In this document: in pieces, positions 58,084-64,000 of the stretch
Numbering within the stretch: the stretch's first letter is position 1
Layout: each line of letters begins with the position of its first letter
DNA from: Alphaproteobacteria bacterium
GTDB lineage: Bacteria > Pseudomonadota > Alphaproteobacteria > Micropepsales > Micropepsaceae
Reading direction: 5' to 3'
Assembly (NCBI GenBank): GCA_028871345.1
Contig: JAGWNK010000002.1
Span: 186,001-250,000 of the forward strand
Length of the DNA: 64,000 nt
Notes under the pieces: generated by a model
What the model saw: only the letters and a program-made list of their open reading frames with translations
Database searches by the model: none
Told to the model about the DNA's origin: nothing
Translations under genes and position numbers: made by a program

Positions 58084-59322
58084 GTGCAGCAGATTCTTCG
58101 AGCCCTCACGATCCGCGGCCAGCCCTATTCCGTCGTCTTCGTGATTTCGGCAGCCCTCGCCGCCGTTTACGGCTGGCTGGTGTACCTGACCACGTTCGTG
58201 CATCCCGGGTTGATGGGACCGAATTATCGCGGCGTCGGCACCGACTGGATGGTGTTCTACGGGGCGGTCGAGAGCTTTCGCAGCGGGCATTTCTCCATCG
58301 CCGCGAACGGCGACGCCTTCACGAGATTCCTCAACCAGCAATTCGCCCCATGGCTGTCGGCGCCCCTGCCCTACCGGCCCTGGGTCTATCCGCCGAGCTA
58401 CCTCTTCCTGCTGCTGCCGTTCGGGTTGCTTCCCTTCCTGACGGCCTATGGGGCCTTCCAATTGCTCACGGCGGCCGCGCTGTTTGCCGCGATCGCGTGG
58501 CGTGCGGACAACAACGAGCCGCACGCCAGGACCATCGCGCTCCTCGTCCTCCTTTGCCCTGCCGCGTCGATCAATGCGGTGGATGGCCAGAATGCCTTCC
58601 TGTCGGCCGCGCTCCTCGTCGGCGGCATCCGGCTGCTGGAGGAGCGACCGCTCCTGGCGGGAGCCGTCCTCGGGCTGGCGACGTTCAAGCCTCAGTTCGC
58701 CGTCCTCGTTCCCGTGGCGTTGCTGGCCGCCGGTCAATGGCGGGCCCTGGTCGCCTTCGTGCTGTCGGCCGTGGCGCTTGCAGCGGCGTCGGCCCTCGTC
58801 ATCGGCATCGACGCCTGGACGATGTGGTTTCATGCGTCGACGACGGCACTGGTTTCGCCCAACCCCAAGTGGGTGGAATATGGACGCCTGTGGGGCAATT
58901 CGGTTTGGACGTGCGCCGTGGCGGTCGGCGCTTCGCTGAAACTGGCCGATGGCCTGCAATTGGCGGCGCTGGCGGTGGCCGCGGCCTTCACGGCCATTGC
59001 CTTCCGGCGCCAGGCCGGCTGCCGCCTTGCCGTGCTTCTGACAGCAACCCTGCTCGCCGCGCCGCACTGGAGCCCTTACGACGCCGTGTTGTTGTCGCTT
59101 GCGGCGATGGTGTGGGCCTTCCGCGGACCGATCGTCAGTGCCTCGATGTGGCCCTGGATTCTGGTGCTGGCCCTTTGGCTCGTTCCGCTGATGAGCCCGC
59201 CCATCCTGATTCCGGCGGGCCGCATGGTGCCGCTGCTGATCGTCACGTTTCTCGCCGTGATGATCCGGTTCGATCCCGCGCTGCAGCCGATCTTGACCAG
59301 CCTATTGGGTCGACGCGTTTAG
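58084..59322 (+). CDS. GT87/DUF2029-like polyprenyl-dependent glycosyltransferase
   Basis: 412 residues from GTG 58084 with GGGAGA six bases upstream; TTG 58057 is the longer option. About ten transmembrane helices. [18 protein letters not shown] near residue 52 has the conserved DxxxxY-like acid of the GT-C loop, and [17 protein letters not shown] and [26 protein letters not shown] are typical of the family. GT87 enzymes use polyprenyl-phosphate mannose. The product is unknown. The end overlaps hisG (convergent) by 21 bases. Confidence 0.8.
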   Translation: MQQILRALTIRGQPYSVVFVISAALAAVYGWLVYLTTFVHPGLMGPNYRGVGTDWMVFYGAVESFRSGHFSIAANGDAFTRFLNQQFAPWLSAPLPYRPWVYPPSYLFLLLPFGLLPFLTAYGAFQLLTAAALFAAIAWRADNNEPHARTIALLVLLCPAASINAVDGQNAFLSAALLVGGIRLLEERPLLAGAVLGLATFKPQFAVLVPVALLAAGQWRALVAFVLSAVALAAASALVIGIDAWTMWFHASTTALVSPNPKWVEYGRLWGNSVWTCAVAVGASLKLADGLQLAALAVAAAFTAIAFRRQAGCRLAVLLTATLLAAPHWSPYDAVLLSLAAMVWAFRGPIVSASMWPWILVLALWLVPLMSPPILIPAGRMVPLLIVTFLAVMIRFDPALQPILTSLLGRRV

Positions 59323-60009
59323 CTGACGCAGGAAGGCCGCGGCGGCCTCGCGCGCGTCGTCGGGCCAGTCGGCAGCCTGGCTCATGGCAAACTGTGCCTG
59401 GCTCTTCAAGATCACCCCGTCATCGAGGATCTTGAGGCCGTTGGCCTTGAGCGTCGAGCCGGTGGTGGTGATGTCCACGATCGCCTCTGCGGTGCCGGCC
59501 GTGGGGGCGCCTTCCGTCGCTCCGGCGCTCGGCACGATGCGATAGTCCGAGATGCCGGCACGCGCGAAGAACGACCGCGTCAGCTGCGTGTACTTGGTCG
59601 CCACGCGAAGTCGCCGCCTGTGCCGATGGGCGTATGCGGCACAGACGTCGTCGAGGTCCGCCATGCTCGACACGTCGATCCAGGAACGGGGCACGGCGAC
59701 GACGACGTCGGCAAAGCCGAAGCCGAGCGGCTTCAACAGCGTCACGCGGCCTTCGATCTGCGGCACCGCCTCGCGAATGAGATCTTCGCCCGTGATGCCG
59801 AGATGAACGTCACCGGCCGCCAGCGAGGCGGCGATCTCCGACGATGACAACAGCATCACGTCGATGCCGGGATGGCCCGCGACCGTGGCGCGGTAGCCGC
59901 GCGCGCCGGCCGTCTGCTGCAAGGCCACGCCGGCCTTGGCAAAGAAGCCGTCCACCTGCTCTTTCAGGCGCCCCTTGGAGGGTACGGCCAGGGTCACCGG
60001 CTCCGACAT
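59302..60009 (-). CDS. hisG: ATP phosphoribosyltransferase, short form catalytic subunit
   Basis: 235 residues, the short form that lacks the regulatory domain and needs His[47 protein letters not shown] and the PRPP loop [18 protein letters not shown] near residue 184 are visible. It catalyses the first step of histidine synthesis. The ATG overlaps the hisZ stop by one base (TGATG), so the subunits are coupled. Confidence 0.95.
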   Translation of the reverse strand: MSEPVTLAVPSKGRLKEQVDGFFAKAGVALQQTAGARGYRATVAGHPGIDVMLLSSSEIAASLAAGDVHLGITGEDLIREAVPQIEGRVTLLKPLGFGFADVVVAVPRSWIDVSSMADLDDVCAAYAHRHRRRLRVATKYTQLTRSFFARAGISDYRIVPSAGATEGAPTAGTAEAIVDITTTGSTLKANGLKILDDGVILKSQAQFAMSQAADWPDDAREAAAAFLRQLNASTQ

Positions 60010-61148
60010 CAGCGCCCTCCCCTGACGATGGCCAGCAAGGCTTCGGTGCGAATGGCGCAGCCGACCGCCGTCGTGCCCTTTGGGGCGCCCAAGGATTCCA
60101 TCAGCGAGTCATAGCGCCCGCCGCCCGCCACTTCCGTGCCGTCGCGCGACCAGAACTCGAACACGAAGCCCGTGTAGTATTCGAGGTTCCGTCCGAAATG
60201 CGCCACGAAGCGTACGCCGTCGTCCGCGATGCCCAGGGCCTTCAGGGCATGCAGGCGCTCGGCCATGGCGGCCAAGGGCTTAACCATCCTCGTCGCCACC
60301 GGCCTGGTGAGTTCACGGATCTCTTCCAGCGACGCTTCCGCCGGCCCGCTGATCTTGAGGAATCCCGTAATCATCCGCGCCACGTCGGCATCGAGGCGCG
60401 GCGCCGCGCCGTCCGACACCTGCAGCGTCAACCGCTCGACGATTTCCGCACGCGTGCGCCCGCCCAACGGCGCCTCGCCTTCCCGGTCGATCAGCGCTTC
60501 GATCGCCGGCTTGAGCTCCATCAGCTTGAGACCATGGAGCGCGTCCAACGCGCGCTGGGCGTCGCTGTGTTCGCCGGCCACCATGCGGGCCAGCAAAGCA
60601 TCGAAATATCCGCTGCGCCAGAAGTGGCGCTTCAGGCGGCCGCGCCAGCGCGCCGGCACCTCCAACGCATCGACCAGCGTGGCGAACAGGCCGAGATCCC
60701 CGACCTTGACGTCGAATTCCTTGAGACCAGCCGCGCGCAAGGCTTCCACCGCCAGCGACACCATCTCGATATCGCCCTTGGCGCGACCCGCCAGGCCGAG
60801 CAGTTCGGCACCCGCCTGGTGGAATTGCGCGGCGTCGCCTGGGCGGTAGCGGAAGGCCAGCCCGTGATAGCACAGTCGCGCGGGATAGCCGCCGCTTTCC
60901 ACCTGCCACTTGCAGGTCGGGATCGTCAGGTCCGGGCGCAGGCACAGCTCCTGTCCGGACGGATCGCTGAGTTCGAACGTGCGCCGCCGGATTTCCTCGC
61001 CGGAGCGGTCCACGAAGATCGCCGCCGGTTGCAGGATCGACGGTTCGCGCCGCTGATAGCCGTGTTTGGCGAACACGCCGAGGATCGCGTCCGCCTGCCG
61101 GTCCAGGGCGGCGATGTCGGCTGCGTCGTAAGTCGGGAATGCGGGCAC
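60009..61148 (-). CDS. hisZ: ATP phosphoribosyltransferase regulatory subunit
   Basis: 379 residues. Class II aminoacyl-tRNA synthetase-like fold without catalytic use: [14 protein letters not shown] (motif 2 region), [12 protein letters not shown], and [24 protein letters not shown] with [14 protein letters not shown] (motif 3 region). Such HisS paralogues form an octamer with the short HisG and bind histidine for feedback control. It lies between hisS and hisG with gaps of 3 bases and an overlap of 1. Confidence 0.92.
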   Translation of the reverse strand: MPAFPTYDAADIAALDRQADAILGVFAKHGYQRREPSILQPAAIFVDRSGEEIRRRTFELSDPSGQELCLRPDLTIPTCKWQVESGGYPARLCYHGLAFRYRPGDAAQFHQAGAELLGLAGRAKGDIEMVSLAVEALRAAGLKEFDVKVGDLGLFATLVDALEVPARWRGRLKRHFWRSGYFDALLARMVAGEHSDAQRALDALHGLKLMELKPAIEALIDREGEAPLGGRTRAEIVERLTLQVSDGAAPRLDADVARMITGFLKISGPAEASLEEIRELTRPVATRMVKPLAAMAERLHALKALGIADDGVRFVAHFGRNLEYYTGFVFEFWSRDGTEVAGGGRYDSLMESLGAPKGTTAVGCAIRTEALLAIVRGGR

Positions 61149-61151
61149 GGC

Positions 61152-62567
61152 TCAGGCCTTCGGCGCGAGGATGTCGCGCACCTTCTCCACCAGGCGGTCA
61201 CGCTCGACCGTCTCCTGCGCCGCCCGTGCGCCGACCCATTCGGCGCGGGTCTCGACGGTCTTGGCGACTTCGGCGCCGCGCTTGAGGTCCTTGATCGCGA
61301 TCTTGCCGCCGGCGCGCTCGTCGTCACCTTCCATCACCACCAGCGCCGCGCCGTGCTTGTCGGCATATTTGAGCTGGTCCGGCACCTTCTTGGTGCCGAC
61401 ATAGGCTTCGGCGCGGAAGCCGGCGGCCCTCAGCTCTCGCGCGGCCGCGAAGCTGCGCGCCGTATCGCCCATCGCCAGCACCACGATCAGCGGCTGGTCC
61501 TTGCCGGTCAGCCCGCGCGAACGCAAGGCGGCAAGCAGACGGCTCACGCCGATGGAGATGCCGGTGGCCGGCACCTGCTGGCCGGTGAAACGCGCCACCA
61601 GATCGTCGTAACGCCCGCCGCCCGCCACCGAACCGAACACCACGGTCTCGCCAGCCTCGTTGGTGACGGGGAACCTCAGCTGCGCCTCGAACACGGGGCC
61701 AGTGTAGTACTCCAGGCCGCGGATGATGCCCGCGTCAAACGTGATCCGGTCCTCGGCGTAACCACTGCGTGAGGCCAACGCCTGGATCGCTGCAATGTCT
61801 TCGGCAAGATTCTGATCCAATTCCGCAATTGCGCCAGCGCCGGCGAACAGCGTCATGATCGAAGTGATCTGTTCGTTGTTGAGCCCCGCACCCTTGGTGA
61901 AATCACCGGACTCGTCCTTGCGGCCCTCGCCCAGGAGCGCGCGGACGCCGCCTTCGCCAAGCCGGTCGAACTTGTCGATCGCGCGAAGTACCGCGCCACG
62001 GCGAGCGGGCTCGACGTTCGCGGCTTGCAGAACGCCATCCAAGAGCTTCCGGCTGTTCACCTTGACCACATATTCGCCGCGCTTCAGCCCCAGCGCCTCC
62101 AACGCGTCGCACACCATCATCAGAAGCTCGGCGTCGGCCGCCGGGGAATTCGAGCCCACCGTGTCGGCATCGAACTGGGTGAATTCGCGGAAGCGCCCTG
62201 GCCCCGGCTTCTCGTTGCGCCACACCGGCCCCACCTGATAGCGGCGGAACGGCTTGGGCAGGGTCTGGAAATTCTCGGCGACGTAACGCGCGAGGGGCGC
62301 GGTCAGGTCGTAGCGCAAGGACAGCCACTGCTCGTCGTCGTCCTTGAGCGAGAACACGCCCTCGTTCGGACGGTCCACGTCGGGCAGGAACTTTCCCAAG
62401 GCATCGGTGTACTCGAAGGCCGGGGTCTCGAGCGGTGAGAAGCCATAACTTTCATAAACCCTGCGGATCGTTTCGATCAGGGTGCGCTCCGCCGCGATCT
62501 CGCCGGCCTCTCGGTCGCGAAATCCGCGCGGAAGCCGCGCCTTCGGTCTGGATGGCTTCTGACTCAT
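61152..62567 (-). CDS. hisS: histidyl-tRNA synthetase
   Basis: 471 residues from ATG 62567; the in-frame start at 62627 has no better site. Class II motifs: [11 protein letters not shown] (motif 1), [56 protein letters not shown] (motif 2), [16 protein letters not shown] and [29 protein letters not shown] (motif 3). The C-terminal anticodon domain contains LIVVLAMGD. It charges tRNA-His. First gene of hisS-hisZ-hisG, so tRNA charging and biosynthesis are coexpressed. Confidence 0.93.
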   Translation of the reverse strand: MSQKPSRPKARLPRGFRDREAGEIAAERTLIETIRRVYESYGFSPLETPAFEYTDALGKFLPDVDRPNEGVFSLKDDDEQWLSLRYDLTAPLARYVAENFQTLPKPFRRYQVGPVWRNEKPGPGRFREFTQFDADTVGSNSPAADAELLMMVCDALEALGLKRGEYVVKVNSRKLLDGVLQAANVEPARRGAVLRAIDKFDRLGEGGVRALLGEGRKDESGDFTKGAGLNNEQITSIMTLFAGAGAIAELDQNLAEDIAAIQALASRSGYAEDRITFDAGIIRGLEYYTGPVFEAQLRFPVTNEAGETVVFGSVAGGGRYDDLVARFTGQQVPATGISIGVSRLLAALRSRGLTGKDQPLIVVLAMGDTARSFAAARELRAAGFRAEAYVGTKKVPDQLKYADKHGAALVVMEGDDERAGGKIAIKDLKRGAEVAKTVETRAEWVGARAAQETVERDRLVEKVRDILAPKA

Positions 62568-62845
62568 GGGATGCCTTGCCGAATGAGCGGGCCTTGTACC
62601 GGCTGGGTCGGAGAGCGGCAAGGACAAGGACCGCGGCGATCAGCCGACTGTCGATTGCCCAGCGGCATTCGGCCGCAATATCCTAACCTATTGGTATGAC
62701 AGGAATATTCTTTTACTTGGCGATTACATGGCGACGCCGGCCATAGGCGCAGATACGGGAAAACGGGGCGGCCGGGACGCTTTTGGCAAACTTCGTCGAT
62801 AGATTGCGCCCAAACCGCATCCGATTGACGAAGGTCCCCCCCGCG

Positions 62846-63868
62846 ATGAACCGATCCGCCGTCTTCGCTCTGGCCGTCATGGCCCTCGCCGCGCCCGCCC
62901 TCGCCTCCGGCTACCAGATCACCAAGACCGTTCCGCTCGGCCCGCCCGACCATTGGGATTACCTCGTGTTCGATCCGGTGATGGACCGCGTCTACGTCTC
63001 CCATGCGGGCACGGTCACCGTGGTCAACGGGCAATCTGGGGAAATCGTCGGCACGGTGGAAGGCATCGCGGGTTCTACCCACGGGATCGTTCCGCTGCAG
63101 GCGCTGGGCAAGGGCTACACGGATGACAGCAATGCCGGCGTGGCCGTCGTCTTCGACCTGAAGAGTCTGAAGATCCTCAAGCAGATCAAAGCCGAACCGG
63201 ATGCGGACGGCATGGCCTACGACGCCGGCACCGGCCACGTGCTCGTCATCGACGGTGACTCCGGCAAGGTCACCGTCATCGATCCCAAGACGGAGACCGT
63301 TGTCGCCACCATCGACGGCGGCGGCGGGCTCGAATACGGCGTCTCCGGCGGCAACGGCAAGTTCTATGTCAACGGCGCCGAGAGGAACGAGATCGTGCGC
63401 ATGGACCTGACGACCAACAAGGCCGATGCCCATTGGCCAATGCCCGCCTGCATGCGCCCTCACGGCTTGGCCATCGACCGCGCCCATATGCGGCTGTTCG
63501 CCACCTGCTCCAACAAGGTGATGACGGTGATGAACGCCGAGAACGGCCATGTGATCGCCAACCTTCCGATCGGTGAAGGCACGGATTTCGCCGAGTTCGA
63601 TTCCGTGCGCGGCCTCGCCTTCAGTTCTAACCGGGACGGGACGCTGTCCATCATCCAGGAGAAATCGCCGTCGGAATTCGTGGCCCTGCCGCCGGTCAAG
63701 ACGCAGTACGGGGCGCGCACCATGGCCGTCGATCCCAGGACCGGCCGGCTCTATCTCGTGACGGCCGACATCGCCGTCAACGAGTCGGCGGCTCCGACGG
63801 ACTATCGCCACCGTTACACGACGAAGCCCGGTTCTGTGCGGCTGCTGTTTCTGGATCCGACGCCCTGA
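62846..63868 (+). CDS. secreted YncE-like (YVTN) beta-propeller protein
   Basis: 340 residues from ATG 62846. Signal peptide MNRSAVFALAVMALAAPALA. Repeats of the kind DPVMDRVYVSHAGTVTVVNGQSGEIV, TGHVLVIDGDSGKVTVIDPKTETVVATI, RLFATCSNKVMTVMNAENGHVI and DPRTGRLYLVTADI form a seven-bladed YVTN propeller. Relatives bind DNA, metal or partner proteins in the periplasm; the exact role is unknown. Divergent from hisS across about 280 bases. Confidence 0.78.
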   Translation: MNRSAVFALAVMALAAPALASGYQITKTVPLGPPDHWDYLVFDPVMDRVYVSHAGTVTVVNGQSGEIVGTVEGIAGSTHGIVPLQALGKGYTDDSNAGVAVVFDLKSLKILKQIKAEPDADGMAYDAGTGHVLVIDGDSGKVTVIDPKTETVVATIDGGGGLEYGVSGGNGKFYVNGAERNEIVRMDLTTNKADAHWPMPACMRPHGLAIDRAHMRLFATCSNKVMTVMNAENGHVIANLPIGEGTDFAEFDSVRGLAFSSNRDGTLSIIQEKSPSEFVALPPVKTQYGARTMAVDPRTGRLYLVTADIAVNESAAPTDYRHRYTTKPGSVRLLFLDPTP

Positions 63869-63940
63869 GTTCTTGCGGGCGCCGACGCTCGACGGACGGC
63901 CCGATGCAATGGGTGTTTGCGTCGGCGTTCGCGCCGCGAC

Positions 63941-64000
63941 TTACACAATGAAGAACTCGGTCCGACCGCCCTCGGAACGAATATGTTGAAAGTAGTTGCG
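63941..64000 (-). CDS. possible 3' end of a minus-strand gene running out of the window
   Basis: From base 64000 the minus strand reads RNYFQHIRSEGGRTEFFIV and stops at TAA (63941). The codons are typical for the genome and the region after it is not open, so it may be the C-terminus of a real gene. Too short for identification. Confidence 0.35.
   Translation of the reverse strand, partial: RNYFQHIRSEGGRTEFFIV

Overview
The window reads as the chromosome of a high-GC alphaproteobacterium. Evidence for this is the short-form HisG with HisZ, GltB/GltD with an N-terminal nucleophile propeptide, a PAS_5-type protein, an NDUFA9-like reductase, and several palindromic repeats of the kind scattered through alphaproteobacterial genomes. 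I cannot name the genus from the sequence alone. There are no rRNA genes, CRISPR arrays, transposases or phage genes, and only one tRNA.

Left third (1-20.9 kb): an exopolysaccharide / protein-sorting region of the exosortase (PEP-CTERM) type. It starts with a PEP-CTERM protein cut by the window edge and preceded by a near-perfect sigma-54 promoter. A tightly packed minus-strand operon follows (6872 down to 792): two GT2 glycosyltransferases, two CelD/FemAB-like acyltransferases, an O-antigen-ligase-like protein of the exosortase-associated type and a small membrane protein. Next come a plus-strand block (WalW-type deacetylase, a secreted protein with a possible RIFT-barrel/lyase fold, a sulfotransferase-like protein), a minus-strand block (third acyltransferase, an unknown protein, a NodB deacetylase, a DUF218 protein), a secreted beta-helix protein, and a minus-strand block with a GT4 transferase and the polyprenyl-phosphate sugar transferase that would start the repeat unit. 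galE closes the region. No exosortase, polymer export or length-control gene, or PrsK/PrsR regulator is present, so the system must continue outside the window.

Middle (20.9-39.5 kb): a four-gene operon (25736 down to 21448) coding for an ABC ATPase, a FtsX/MacB-like permease, a LolA-like periplasmic protein and a predicted outer-membrane barrel, with a 19-bp inverted repeat upstream. This looks like a complete trans-envelope lipid or lipoprotein route. It is followed by a PAS_5 protein, two divergently transcribed large Asp-box beta-propeller proteins, a periplasmic trehalase, a GIY-YIG protein, a tRNA-Leu(CAG) beside a long inverted repeat, YbjQ, an NDUFA9-like reductase, a GT4 transferase and UppP.

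Right part (39.5-64 kb): mostly core metabolism. It holds gltD-gltB, a quinone-reductase-like flavoprotein, a CsoR regulator with its operator and a copper-type P1B ATPase with two YHS domains, a membrane metallophosphoesterase, mtgA, a GST, queG, an M15-like protein, a TPR protein, an alpha/beta hydrolase, an M48 protease, a GT87-like protein, the hisS-hisZ-hisG operon and a YncE-like propeller. Two palindromic repeats lie in frame inside genes (the gltB propeptide and the ATPase linker); these are among the more unusual observations.
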